Shown: in pieces, positions 1 through 9,917 of the stretch
Numbering within the stretch: the first letter of the stretch is position 1
Layout of the letters: each line of letters begins with the position of its first letter
Origin: JAXMCI01 sp046349435
GTDB taxonomy: Bacteria > Pseudomonadota > Alphaproteobacteria > Dongiales > Dongiaceae
Length of the DNA: 64,000 nt
Reading direction: 5' to 3'
Assembly (NCBI GenBank): GCA_046349435.1
Contig: JAXMCI010000008.1
Location: 1-64,000, forward strand
Translations under genes and position numbers: made by a program
Notes under the pieces: model-generated
What the model saw: the letters and a program-made list of their open reading frames with translations, nothing else
The model's database searches: none
What the model was told of the DNA's origin: nothing

Positions 1-3000
1 GATCCGTCCTGGATCCTGGGCGGCTACGGCTACTTCGACATCCAGAACAGCGAGAACGACAACCTGTTCTACCAGGCGACGCTGGGGCTGGAGGCGCTGT
101 CGGTCGACTGGGACTTCCGGGTGAACGGCTACATCCCGTTCAACGCCGGGGGCCAGAGCGTCGACAACGGCAACGGGCACCTGGAGATCAGCGGCAACAC
201 GATCGGGATCACGACGGACCGCGAGAAGCCGCTCTACGGCTTCGACGGCGAGGTCGGGTGGCGGCTGCCGATCTTCCCGGCGGACGGCGACATGGACGTC
301 CGCGCCTTCATCGGCGGCTACTTCTTCACCAACTCGGACGTCGACACGATCGCCGGCCCGCGCGGGCGGCTGGAGGTGCGGCTCTACGACCTCGACTTCC
401 TGGGGGTGCAGTCCCGGCTGACGATCAACGGCGAGGTGCAGTGGGACAACCCGCGGGGCACGCAGGCCTTCGGCGGGCTGGAGCTGCGCATCCCGCTGGG
501 TGCGGTGACCGGGACGCCGGGACCGAAGCTGTCGCCGCTCGACCGCCGGATGGTCGACCGGGTGCAGCGCGACGTCGACATCGTGACGGAGGACTACCAG
601 AGCGACCCCAACGACGTGATCGTCGACGGGCTGACGGTGAAGACGCACACCATCGTCTTCGCCGAGGCCGGCGGCACCGGCAACGGCACCAAGGGCAACC
701 CGACCAGCCTGGAGAACGCGCCGGCGCTGGCCGCCGCCAAGGGCGCCAACGCGATCATCGTGGTGCGCGGCGAGGCCGGGCCGATCAACCTCAGCGGCCA
801 GCCCGTCCAGCTCGAGGACGGCCAGGCGCTGCTCGGCGGCGATTCCCGGGTGCGGCTGACCGACGCCGGCGATTCCGACATCCACGTCGGCTTCCACGCG
901 CCCGGCGCCCGGCCGACGGTGATCGGCAGCACCAGCAGCGCCAACCTGATCCAGATGTATGCGGGCGGCCAGAACCGGGTCACCGGGCTCGACATGGCCG
1001 GCAGCTTCGACAACGCCGTGTTCGGCCTGAACATGGAACGGGCCATCGTCACCGACAACAATATCGACCCGCCGGCCGGCAACGGCATCTTCCTGCTGAA
1101 CAGCGGCCCCGGCGTGCCCGGCAGCCAGTTCGCCTACATCGCCCGCAACTCGGTCGATGGTGCCGGCTCGGCCGGCATCGCGGTGAAGTCCTACCTCTCC
1201 GACACGCTCGCCCACACCCAGACCGTCGTCATCGCCGACAACACAGTGACCAATGCCGGCAGCAACGGCATCGAGCACACGGCGTCGGATGACGGCATCG
1301 CCAGCCTCAGCGAGGCGGTGCTGATCGCCGGCAACAGCGTCAGCAACGTCGGCGGCTACGGGATCGTCGACCGGCAATCCTTCAACGCGATCCCCGGGGC
1401 GGTGAGCCAGCAACTGGCCGTTTACGGCAACAGCGTCACCGGCGCCGTAGACGGAATCCGGGTGGTGTTCGCCGCGCGCGAGGTGGGCAGCCTCTATCAA
1501 GCGGTCGCCATCGGCGGCAATGCGCTGGACTCCGTGGGCTCCGGCATCTTCGTCAACGGCTCGCTGGCCTCGATCCCTGGTGCGGTGGTCCAGAACCTGG
1601 CGATCTCGAGCAACGGGATCGACGCCGCCGGCGGCGGGATCTTCGTCGGCGTGGCGATGTCCTCGCTGTCCGGTGCGGCGATCCAGAACGTCTCGATCGC
1701 GGACAACGCGATCGTCAGCGCCGGCGCGACCGGAATCTTCTTCTCCGTGGCAGGGTCGCCCCTCGGCAGCCTCTCCCAGACGGTCGCCATCGACGGCAAT
1801 TCGCTGGGCTCCGTCGGCTCCGGAATCTTCTTTTCCGAAGCGTTCAATTCGGTTTCGGGCGCACTCGTCCAGGACGTGTCGATCGCGGCCAACAGCATCG
1901 CCAGCGCCGGCGCGACCGGGATCGCGTTCTCTGAAGTCGCCTCCGAGCTTGGCAGCGTTTCCCAGGCCGTCGCCATCGACGGCAATACGCTGGGGTCGAT
2001 CGGCGCGGCCGGGATCAGTTTCACCGAGGCCTTCGCCTCGGTCCCGGGCGCCGCGGTCCAAGACTTTTCGATCTCGGCGAACGGCATCGCCAGCGCCGGC
2101 GCAGACGGCATCGTCGTTCAGTTGAACGGCTCCGACCTCGCCGGCCTCTCGCAGACGGTGGCGGTCGACGGCAACAGCCTCGGCACGGTCGCCAGCGACG
2201 GCATCGTCCTCGCCGAATCGCTCGTCTCCGTCCCGGGCGCCGTCGTGACCGGCTTCTCAGTCAGCGACAACAGCCTGACCAGCGCCGGCGGCGACGGCAT
2301 CGATGTCGCCATTGGCGGCTTAGTCCTGGGCAGCCTGTCCCAGACGGTCGCGATCGACGGCAACGGCCTCGGCACGGTCGCCAGCGACGGCATCGTCCTG
2401 GCCGATTCGCCCATCTCCGTCTCGGGCGCCGTCGTGACCGGCTTCCACATCAGCTACAACAGCCTGACCAGCGCCGGCGGCGACGGCATCGACGTCGCCG
2501 TTGCCGGCGCGATCCTGGGCAGCCTGTCCCAGACGGTCGCGATCGACGCCAACAGCCTCGGCAGGGTCGCCAGCGACGGCATCGTCCTCGCCGAGTCGCT
2601 CAACTCCGTCCCGGGCGCCGTCGTGACCGGCTTCTCGATCAACGACAACAGCCTGAGCAGCGCCGGCGGCAACGGCATCGTGGTGGCCGTCGCCGCCGCG
2701 TTCCTGGGAAGCCTGTCCCAGACGGTCGCGATCGACGGCAACGGCCTCGGCACGGTCGCCAGCGACGGCATCACTTTCGTCGAATCGCCCGGCTCGGTCT
2801 CGGGCGCGGCCGTGACCGGCTTCTCGGTCAGCTACAACAGCCTGACCAGCGCCGGCGGCGACGGCATCCACTTCGGCTTCGCGGCCACGAGCTTCGACAA
2901 CCTGTCGCAGACCGTCGCCATCGGCCACAACAGCCTGGGCACGGTCGCGAGCAACGGCATCGTCCTCACCGAATCGCTGATCTCCGTCACGGGCTCGGCC

Positions 3001-4479
3001 GTGACCGGCTTCTCGGTCGGCTACAACAGCCTGACCAGCGCCGGCCGCGACGGCATCAACGCCTCGATCAACGAGACCAGCCTCGGCGGCCTGTCGCAGA
3101 CCGCGACCTTCGACCACAACAGCGCCGGCACGGTCGGCAGCGGCGGGATCGTTCTCAACAGCAACCTGACCGCGATCAGCGCCGCCGTCCAGTCCGTCAC
3201 CTTCGTCCGCTACAATGCCGTCGCCAGCGCCGGCGCGGATGGCATCGACATCAATATGAGCGACACGAGCCTGGCCGGCCTGTCGCAGACCCTCGCGGTC
3301 GATCACAACACGGCCGGCGCGGTGAGCGGCGACGGCATCGCCTTCAACAACAACCTGTTCTCCGACGGCGGGACGGTCGTGTCCGACCTGTCCTTCAGCT
3401 ACAACAGCGTCACCAGCGCCGCGGGCAACGGCATCGACATCAACCTCAATGCCCAGAGCCTCGGCGGCCTGTCGCAGACCGTGGCCGCGGACCACAACAG
3501 CGCCGGCACCGTCGGCAGCGACGGCATCCGCCTCAACAACAACCTGTTCACGGCCGGCACGGTCGTCTCCAACCTGTCCTTCAACTACAATACGGTCGGC
3601 AGCGCCGGCAGCAGCGGCATCGATGTCAACCTCAACGCCCAGAGCCTCGCCGGCCTGTCGCAGACCGTCGCCCTCGACCACAACGGCATCGGCACGGCCG
3701 CCGTCGACGGCATCGCGCTGAACAACAACATCTTCGCCATCACCACCCCGGTCGCCACCAGCCTGTCGGTCAGCTACAACAGCATCACCAGCGCCGGCAC
3801 CCAGGGCATCGGCCTGAATCTCAACAATTCCAGCCTCGCAGGCCTGTCGCAGACCATCGCGGTGAATCACAACGCGATCGGGACCGCGGCGGACGAGGGC
3901 ATCTCCCTAGACAACAACATTTTCGCAATCGGCGGCACGGTCACCTCGGGCCTCTCGCTCAGCAACAACACCATCGGCAACGCCGGCTCGGCCGGCATTT
4001 ACCTCGTCCAGACCGGCGGCAGCGCGACCGTCGTGCAGACCCTCACGATGAACAGCAACGCCGTCTCGGCGGCCGGCGCCAACGGCATCGCCAGCCGTCT
4101 GAGCTTCGGCGCCCCCGGCAGCTTCACCCAGGGCGGCACGATCAACGCGAACAACGTGCGCTCCGCCGGCGTCAACGGCCTGCTGGTCGGTGCCACGGCC
4201 GGGGCCGGTGCCACGGTGGGCACGAACCTCAGCCTGTCCGGCAACACGCTGACGCTCAACGGCGGCAACGGCTTCGCCGGGCTGGCCAACGGCGCGGGGG
4301 CGAGCGAGACCTTCACCCTGGTCTCCGGCAGCGGCAACCACTTCACCAGCAACGGCGGCGCCGGCGTCTACCTGTCGAACACCGGCGGGTCGCTCAGCTT
4401 CGCCATCAACCTCAACGACCTGTCCGGCAACACCGGCGGCACCACCGCCACCGCCGGCACGGTGACCATCACGCCCTGA
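1..4479 (+). CDS. Inverse-autotransporter adhesin with beta-helix passenger (5' truncated)
   Basis: The gene enters from outside the window in frame 1, so the N-terminus is missing; a GTG at 121 is only an internal codon. The downstream paralogue shows that about 95 residues are absent (signal peptide and first barrel strands). Visible residues 1-170 match the inverse-autotransporter beta-domain (intimin/invasin type), with motifs such as GGYGYFDIQN and AFIGGYFFTNSD. A linker follows (PLDRRMVDRVQRDVDIVTED), then about 1,290 residues of right-handed beta-helix. Within the helix, units of about 63 residues carry N-x-[hydrophobic]-x-x-[AV]-x-x-x-G-I turns and start with LSQTVAIDGN-like sequence. 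The protein ends in a TVTITP strand. The barrel presumably sits in the outer membrane and exports the helix to the cell surface, acting as an adhesin. Most inverse autotransporters carry Ig-like passengers, so a helix passenger is less usual. The family call is confident; the ligand is unknown. Confidence 0.85.
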   Translation, partial: DPSWILGGYGYFDIQNSENDNLFYQATLGLEALSVDWDFRVNGYIPFNAGGQSVDNGNGHLEISGNTIGITTDREKPLYGFDGEVGWRLPIFPADGDMDVRAFIGGYFFTNSDVDTIAGPRGRLEVRLYDLDFLGVQSRLTINGEVQWDNPRGTQAFGGLELRIPLGAVTGTPGPKLSPLDRRMVDRVQRDVDIVTEDYQSDPNDVIVDGLTVKTHTIVFAEAGGTGNGTKGNPTSLENAPALAAAKGANAIIVVRGEAGPINLSGQPVQLEDGQALLGGDSRVRLTDAGDSDIHVGFHAPGARPTVIGSTSSANLIQMYAGGQNRVTGLDMAGSFDNAVFGLNMERAIVTDNNIDPPAGNGIFLLNSGPGVPGSQFAYIARNSVDGAGSAGIAVKSYLSDTLAHTQTVVIADNTVTNAGSNGIEHTASDDGIASLSEAVLIAGNSVSNVGGYGIVDRQSFNAIPGAVSQQLAVYGNSVTGAVDGIRVVFAAREVGSLYQAVAIGGNALDSVGSGIFVNGSLASIPGAVVQNLAISSNGIDAAGGGIFVGVAMSSLSGAAIQNVSIADNAIVSAGATGIFFSVAGSPLGSLSQTVAIDGNSLGSVGSGIFFSEAFNSVSGALVQDVSIAANSIASAGATGIAFSEVASELGSVSQAVAIDGNTLGSIGAAGISFTEAFASVPGAAVQDFSISANGIASAGADGIVVQLNGSDLAGLSQTVAVDGNSLGTVASDGIVLAESLVSVPGAVVTGFSVSDNSLTSAGGDGIDVAIGGLVLGSLSQTVAIDGNGLGTVASDGIVLADSPISVSGAVVTGFHISYNSLTSAGGDGIDVAVAGAILGSLSQTVAIDANSLGRVASDGIVLAESLNSVPGAVVTGFSINDNSLSSAGGNGIVVAVAAAFLGSLSQTVAIDGNGLGTVASDGITFVESPGSVSGAAVTGFSVSYNSLTSAGGDGIHFGFAATSFDNLSQTVAIGHNSLGTVASNGIVLTESLISVTGSAVTGFSVGYNSLTSAGRDGINASINETSLGGLSQTATFDHNSAGTVGSGGIVLNSNLTAISAAVQSVTFVRYNAVASAGADGIDINMSDTSLAGLSQTLAVDHNTAGAVSGDGIAFNNNLFSDGGTVVSDLSFSYNSVTSAAGNGIDINLNAQSLGGLSQTVAADHNSAGTVGSDGIRLNNNLFTAGTVVSNLSFNYNTVGSAGSSGIDVNLNAQSLAGLSQTVALDHNGIGTAAVDGIALNNNIFAITTPVATSLSVSYNSITSAGTQGIGLNLNNSSLAGLSQTIAVNHNAIGTAADEGISLDNNIFAIGGTVTSGLSLSNNTIGNAGSAGIYLVQTGGSATVVQTLTMNSNAVSAAGANGIASRLSFGAPGSFTQGGTINANNVRSAGVNGLLVGATAGAGATVGTNLSLSGNTLTLNGGNGFAGLANGAGASETFTLVSGSGNHFTSNGGAGVYLSNTGGSLSFAINLNDLSGNTGGTTATAGTVTITP
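1771..4020 (+). repeat. Tandem 186-189 bp coding repeats of the beta-helix passenger
   Basis: About twelve tandem units encode the beta-helix. Unit starts (the codon opening L-S-Q-T) fall at 1771, 1957, 2146, 2335, 2524, 2713, 2902, 3091, 3280, 3469, 3655 and 3844, a spacing of 189 bp with two 186-bp steps. Each unit holds two helix rungs of 31-32 residues. Units starting at 2146-2713 are the most alike and share long identical DNA runs. The units further downstream have drifted towards an NNNLF variant. Confidence 0.9.
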
Positions 4480-4534
4480 TCAGGCGGCCCGGCGCGGTGC
4501 ATGACCGGCGGGCCAAGGGATGGGGGATCTGGTC

Positions 4535-7509
4535 ATGGGCGTGAACGTTCGTCTGCGATCGCGGCTTCTGGTCGGCGTCGCAACGGTGGCGCTGGCCGCG
4601 CCCGGGGCCGGCAAGGCGCTGGCGCAGGAGGCGAAGTGGCAGCCCTGGCTCGAGGCCGGGGGGATGGTGGGGACCAGCCACAGCTTCGGCGACGTCGACA
4701 TCTTCGTGCCGGTCTGGCAGGACCAGACCTCGCTGCTGTTCGGGGATTTCCGGGGGACGTTCAGCAGCCAGCCGACGCAGGAAGGCAATTTCGGCCTGGG
4801 CTACCGCACGCAGGTCGACCCGTCCTGGATCCTGGGCGGCTACGGCTACTTCGACATCCAGAACAGCGAGAACGACAATCTGTTCTACCAGGCGACCCTG
4901 GGGCTGGAGGCCTTGTCGGTCGACTGGGACTTCCGGGTGAACGGCTACGTCCCGTTCAACGCAGGGGCGCAGAGCGTCGACAGCACCAGCGGCCACATCG
5001 AGATCAACGGCAACACGATCGGGATCACGACGGGCCGGGAAAGACCGCTCTACGGGTTTGACGGCGAGGTGGGGTGGCGCCTGCCGGTCTTCCCGGCGGA
5101 GGGCGACCTCGACGCGCGGGCCTTCATCGGCGGCTATTTCTTCACCAACTCGGACGTCGATACGATCGCGGGCCCGCGCGGCCGGGCTCGAGGTGCGCTA
5201 CGACCTGGACTCCTTGGCGTGCAGTCGCGCCTGACGATCAACGGCGAGGTGCAGGGACAACCCGCGCGGTACGCGGCGTTCGGCGGTCTCGGTTCTCCGA
5301 TCCTGCTCGGCGTGGTGACCGGGACGCCGGGGTCGAAGCTGTCGCCGCTCGACCGGCGGATGGTCGATCGGGTGCAGCGCGACGTCGACATCGTCACCGA
5401 GGACTACCAGAGCGCCCCAACGACGTGATCGTCGAGGGCCGACGGGGAGGACCCACACCATCGTCTTCGCCGCGGCCGGCGGCACCGGCGACGGCACCAG
5501 GGACGACCCGACCAGCCTGGAGAACGCGCCGGCGCTCGCCGCGGCCAAGGGCGACAACGCCATCATCGTGGTCAAGGGCAATGGCGGGCCGATCAACCTG
5601 TCGGGCGCGCCCGTCCAGCTCGAGGACGGCCAGGCGCTGCTCGGCGGCGATTCGCGGGTGCGGCTGACCGACGCGACCGACCCCCGCATCGGGACCACCT
5701 TCGACGCACCGGGCTCGCGGCCGACGCTGATCGGCAGCACCAGCACCGCCAACCTGATCCAGATGTACGCGGGCGGCCAGAACCGGGTGACCGGGCTGGA
5801 CATGGCCGGCAGCTTCGACAACGCCGTGTACGGCCAGAGAATGGAACGGGCGATCGTCACCGACAACAACATCGACCCGCCGGCCGGCAATGGCATCTTC
5901 CTGATCGACCGCCTCGGCCCGGGGGTGCCGGCGAGCCAGTTCGCCTACATCGCGCGCAACTCGGTCGACGGCGCCGCCAACGGCATCGCCGTGGTCTCCT
6001 CGCTCACCGAGGGGCTGACCTTCACCCAGACCGTCGTCATCGTCGACAACACGGTGACGGGCGGCAACAACGGAATCGGGCACGCGGTGCAGGGCTTCGG
6101 CGTGGCCAGCTTCAGCGAGTCCGTGCTGATCGCCGGCAACAGCGTGAGCGACATCGGCGGCACCGGGATCTTCGATTTCGACACGCTGGGCAGCATCCCG
6201 GGAGCGGTGAGCCAGCGCGTTGCCATCTACGGCAACCGGGTCGCCACGGGCAGCGGGCCCGGCATCGACGTGGTGCTCCGCGGCCTCGCCCTCGGCAGCG
6301 CCTACCATGGCGTCGAGATCTTCGGGAATTCCGTTGCCGACACGTTCGATGGGATCGATGTCATCGAATTGCTCAGTGCGGATTCCGGCGCGGCGATCTC
6401 CAAGATCGACGTGGCGGGCAACGTCGTCAGCGGCGCAGGCCGCGACGGGATCTTGCTCGCCCTCGCGGCGCCGAGCCTCTCCAGCCTTTCCCGGGCGGTC
6501 GCCATCGAGGGCAACAGCGTCGGCACCGCCGTCCTGGACGGGATCCTCGTGACGGATTCGATCGCCTCCGTCGCGGGCGCGCTCGTCGAGACCGCGTCGA
6601 TCAGCTACAACCGCGTGACGAGCGCCGGAAACGAGGGCATCGAGGTCGCCCGCGTCGGCATCGGGCTGGGCAGCCTCTCCCAGGCGGCCGTGATCGACCA
6701 CAACAGCATCGGCACGGCCGGCGGCGACGGCATCAAGCTCTCAAACAGCGCCTCCTCGGTCTCGGGCGCGGTCCTCTCCGGCCTTTCGATCCGCGACAAC
6801 GCCGTGACCAGCGCCGGCGGCAACGGCATCAGCTTCGGCGTCGTCGACTACCGCCTGGGCGGCAGCCTCTCGCAGACCGTGGCGCTCGACCGCAACACCG
6901 TCGGCACCGTCGGCGGTGACGGCATCTTCGTCTCCGACCGCCTGGCCTCGATCGCCGGCGGCGTCGCCTCCGGCCTTTCGGTCAGCTACAACGCCGTCGC
7001 CAGCGCCGGCAGCAACGGCATCGGGCTGAGCCAGTCGGTGAACGGCGCCACGGTGAGCCAGAGCCTGGCGATCGACGGCAACGGCATCTCGGCCGCGGCG
7101 CGCGACGGCATCGCCAGCCGCCTCGCCGTCGGAGCGGCCGGCACGGTCGCCCAGCACGGCACCATCGATGCCAACAGCGTGCGCTCGGCCGGCGGCAACG
7201 GCGTGCTCGTCGAGGCCCAGGCCGCGGGAGCGGGCAGCGCGGGCATCGACCTCCAGCCTGTCGGGCAACACGGTGACGCTCAACGCCGGCAACGGCTTCG
7301 CCGGGCTGGCCAGCGGCGCCGGGGTCGGCGAGACCTTCACGCTGGTCTCCGGCAGCGGCAACCACCTCACCAGCAATGGCGGCGCCGGCGTCTACCTGTC
7401 GAACGCGGCGGGCGGCTCGTCGATCAGCTTCGCCATCAATCTCAACGACCTGTCGGCCAACACCGGCGGCAGCACCGCCACCGCCGGTACGGTGACCATC
7501 ACACCCTGA
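4535..7509 (+). pseudogene. Second inverse-autotransporter beta-helix protein, frameshifted
   Basis: This is a tandem paralogue of the gene ending at 4479. ATG 4535 is preferred over ATG 4520 because GGGGGA lies about 8 bases upstream and the product opens with a good signal peptide (MGVNVRLRSRLLVGVATVAL, cleavage near ALAQ). The beta-domain (about residues 35-290) is nearly identical to the first copy. The frame breaks near 5411-5450, where two bases are missing relative to copy 1, and again near 7253, where one C is extra. Smaller compensating indels lie at 5185-5300. Intact frames run 4535-5428, 5430-7250 and 7255-7509. The passenger is shorter, with about four to five 63-residue units, and the end (GTVTITP) is kept. 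Either the gene has decayed recently or the sequence contains errors; all losses are single bases. Confidence 0.75.
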
Positions 7510-8784
7510 TCAGGTGACGGCGGCGCGGCGGCGGAAGCGCGGCTCGCGCCATTCCTCCGCCGTCATGACCGCGGCGAGGTGGGCGACGGCGTCCCAGATC
7601 TCGGCGTGGGTGGTGTAGAGCGGGCCGAAGCCGAAGCGGCAGATGTCCGGGGCGCGGAAGTCGCCGATCACGCCGCGGGCGATCAGCGCCTGGACGATGG
7701 CGTAGCCCTCGGGATGACGGAAGGAAACCTGGCTGCCGCGCAACGCCGCCTCGCGCGGCGCCGCCAGCGCCAGGCCGGCGCCGGGCAGCTCCTGCTCGAC
7801 CAGCGCGATGAAGAGGTCGCCGAGCGCCATCGACTTGGCACGGATGGCGGCCATGTCGGCCTCGAGCATCAGGTCGACGCCGCATTCCAGCGCCGCCAGG
7901 CTCAGCATCGGCGGCGTGCCGACGAGGTTGCGGCGGATGCCGGCGCCGGGCGCATAGCCGCTCTCGAAGGCGAAGGGCCGGTCGTGGCCGAGCCAGCCCT
8001 GCAGCGGCTGGCGCCAGTCCTGCTGCAGCCGCCGCGCGACATAGAGGAACGCCGGCGCGCCCGGCCCGCCATTGATGTACTTGTAGCCGCAGCCGACCGC
8101 GAGGTCGGCGCCGGCCGCGCCGAGATCGACCGGCAGCGCCCCGGCGCTGTGCGCCAGGTCCCACAGCATCAGCGCGCCCCGGTCGTGCGCCGCCGCCGTC
8201 ACTGCCTTCATGTCGAAGCGCCGGCCGGTGCGGTAGTCGACCTCGGTCAGCATGGCGACGGCCGTGTCGCCGTCGATCGCCGCCGGGATGTCGTCCGCCG
8301 CGACCAGCCGCAGCCGCAGCCCGCCACCGAGCAGCCCGGCCACGCCCTCGGCGATGTAGAGGTCCGTCGGGAAGTTGTCGGCGACCGACAGGATGGTCCT
8401 GCGCCCGGGCCGCGCCGCGGCCGCCCCGGCCAGCAGCTTGAAGAGGTTGACCGAGGTCGAATCGGCGACCAGCACCTCGCCCGGCGCCGCCCCGACCAGC
8501 CGGCCGATCTTGTCGCCGATGCGGGCCGGCGCGCCGATCCAGTCGGCGTCGTTCCAGCTGCGGATCAGCCCCTCGCCCCACTCCCGCTCGACCAGCCGGG
8601 CGACGCGGGCCGGCGTCTCGGCCGGCAGCGGCCCGAGCGAGTTGCCGTCGAGATAGATCACCCCCGGCGGCAGGCGGAAGCGCCGGCGGAACCCGGCCAG
8701 CGGGTCGGCCGCGTCCCTCGCCTCGCAGTCCGCGCGGGTCAGCCGGACGTTACCTGGGCCGGGGCCGCCGTCAGGTGAAGGCAT
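7510..8784 (-). CDS. kynU: Kynureninase
   Basis: PLP-dependent hydrolase that cleaves L-kynurenine to anthranilate and alanine (also 3-hydroxykynurenine) in tryptophan catabolism; cytosolic. The 424-residue product has the usual length. Diagnostic segments are YLDGNSLGPLP near residue 44, the SWNDADWIGAP segment near 76, the PLP-phosphate region DSTSVNLFK near 108 and the Schiff-base lysine in GCGYKYINGGPGAP (K235). ATG 8784 overlaps the end of the upstream Lrp-like gene by 14 bp, so the two are probably co-transcribed. Its stop abuts the stop of the convergent adhesin paralogue with no room for a terminator. Confidence 0.95.
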   Translation of the reverse strand: MPSPDGGPGPGNVRLTRADCEARDAADPLAGFRRRFRLPPGVIYLDGNSLGPLPAETPARVARLVEREWGEGLIRSWNDADWIGAPARIGDKIGRLVGAAPGEVLVADSTSVNLFKLLAGAAAARPGRRTILSVADNFPTDLYIAEGVAGLLGGGLRLRLVAADDIPAAIDGDTAVAMLTEVDYRTGRRFDMKAVTAAAHDRGALMLWDLAHSAGALPVDLGAAGADLAVGCGYKYINGGPGAPAFLYVARRLQQDWRQPLQGWLGHDRPFAFESGYAPGAGIRRNLVGTPPMLSLAALECGVDLMLEADMAAIRAKSMALGDLFIALVEQELPGAGLALAAPREAALRGSQVSFRHPEGYAIVQALIARGVIGDFRAPDICRFGFGPLYTTHAEIWDAVAHLAAVMTAEEWREPRFRRRAAVT

Positions 8785-9013
8785 TGAAGGTGACGAGCGT
8801 GAAGGTGTCCTTGACCCCCTTCAGCTTCTGCAGCCGCTGCGTCACGAAGTGCCCGATATCGTCGGATTCCTCGAGATAGGCCTTGAGCAGCAGGTCGTGC
8901 TCGCCGGAGATCGAGTAGACCTCGGAGACCTGCTCCACCGATTCGACCGCCTCGGCGGCGACCTCGTAGGCCTTGCCGAGCTCGCACTTGATCATCACGA
9001 AGATCGTCTTCAT
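8771..9013 (-). CDS. Stand-alone Lrp/AsnC ligand-binding (RAM) domain protein
   Basis: An 80-residue protein consisting only of the alpha-beta sandwich found at the C-terminus of Lrp/AsnC regulators (MKTIFVMIKCELGKAYEVA at the start, SGEHDLLLKAYLEE in the middle). It has no helix-turn-helix. Members of this kind form dimers to octamers that bind amino acids. It lies directly upstream of kynU with a 14-bp overlap, so it may sense tryptophan-pathway metabolites or pair with a full-length Lrp protein elsewhere. That link is inferred from position. Confidence 0.85.
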   Translation of the reverse strand: MKTIFVMIKCELGKAYEVAAEAVESVEQVSEVYSISGEHDLLLKAYLEESDDIGHFVTQRLQKLKGVKDTFTLVTFNAFT

Positions 9014-9051
9014 CGGCCGGATTCCCTATGGATCCCCGTCTCGCCCGGATC

Positions 9052-9903
9052 TTAGGCCGAGGCGCCGCCCAGGCGGAAGGGGTGCGCGGGATAGACGCCG
9101 AGGATGCGCACCTCGCGGGAGAAGAAGCTCAGCTCCTCGAGCGCGAGGCGGACCGGCCGCTGGTCGGGGTGGCCGTCGATGTCGGCGTAGAACTGCGCCA
9201 CGGTGAAGCCGCCGTCGATGATGTAGCTCTCCAGCTTGGTGATGTTGACGCCGTTGGTGGCGAAGCCGCCGAGCGCCTTGTAGAGGGCGGCGGGCACGCT
9301 GCGCACCCGGAAGACCAGCGTCGTCACGGTGCGGCCGTGCGCGTCGGGGTCGATCGGCTCGCGCCCCATCACCAGGAAGCGGGTGGTGTTGTGCTCGGCA
9401 TCCTCGATGCCGGCGCGGAGCGAGACCAGCCCGTAGATCTCGCCGGCGAGCGAGGAGGCGATCGCCGCCACGCTGCGGTCGCCGGCGGCCGCCACCTCGG
9501 CGGCCGAGCCCGCCGTGTCGGCGGCGACCACCGGCTTGAGGCCGAGCTCGCGGATCAGCCGGCGGCACTGCGACAGGCCCTGGATGTGGCTGCGCACGGT
9601 GCGCAGCTCCTCCAGCCGCGTCCCCGGCACCGCCAGCAGGTGATGGTTCACCCGCTGGAAGTGCTCGGCGACGATGTGCAGGTTGCTGTCCGGCATCAGG
9701 TGGTGGATGTCGGCAACCCGGCCGGCCAGCGAGTTCTCGATCGGGATCATCGCCAAGTCGGCGCGGCCCTCGTTCACCGCCGCGAAGGTGTCCTCGAAGG
9801 AGGGACAGGGCAGCGTCGTCATCTCCGGGTGGACGGTGCGGCAGGCGAGGTCGGAGTAGGCACCGAGGACGCCCTGGAAGGCGATGCGGCCGGTCGTGGG
9901 CAT
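9052..9903 (-). CDS. pheA: Prephenate dehydratase
   Basis: Converts prephenate to phenylpyruvate in phenylalanine synthesis. The 283-residue, monofunctional form (no chorismate mutase domain) has an N-terminal periplasmic-binding-like catalytic half (GRIAFQGVLGAYSDLA, then IPIENSLAGRV) with the catalytic TRF motif in NTTRFLVMG near residue 178. A C-terminal ACT domain follows, with GVNITKLESYII, which binds phenylalanine for feedback control. ATG 9903 gives MPTTGRIAFQG and fits homologues; a longer in-frame extension upstream is not needed. It follows kdsB on the same strand with a 14-bp gap, an arrangement I recall from Rhodospirillales. Confidence 0.95.
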   Translation of the reverse strand: MPTTGRIAFQGVLGAYSDLACRTVHPEMTTLPCPSFEDTFAAVNEGRADLAMIPIENSLAGRVADIHHLMPDSNLHIVAEHFQRVNHHLLAVPGTRLEELRTVRSHIQGLSQCRRLIRELGLKPVVAADTAGSAAEVAAAGDRSVAAIASSLAGEIYGLVSLRAGIEDAEHNTTRFLVMGREPIDPDAHGRTVTTLVFRVRSVPAALYKALGGFATNGVNITKLESYIIDGGFTVAQFYADIDGHPDQRPVRLALEELSFFSREVRILGVYPAHPFRLGGASA

Positions 9904-9917
9904 GGGGTGGGCCGGGC

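Noticed and set aside
2320..3870. 516-codon open frame on the minus strand inside the first adhesin
   Set aside because: It reads opposite a highly periodic repeat and consists of Ala/Asp/Gly/Arg runs that mirror the repeat; no ribosome site or family match.
1771..4020. CRISPR-like array
   Set aside because: Repeat units are coding, 186-189 bp, without short direct repeats and unique spacers; they encode beta-helix rungs.
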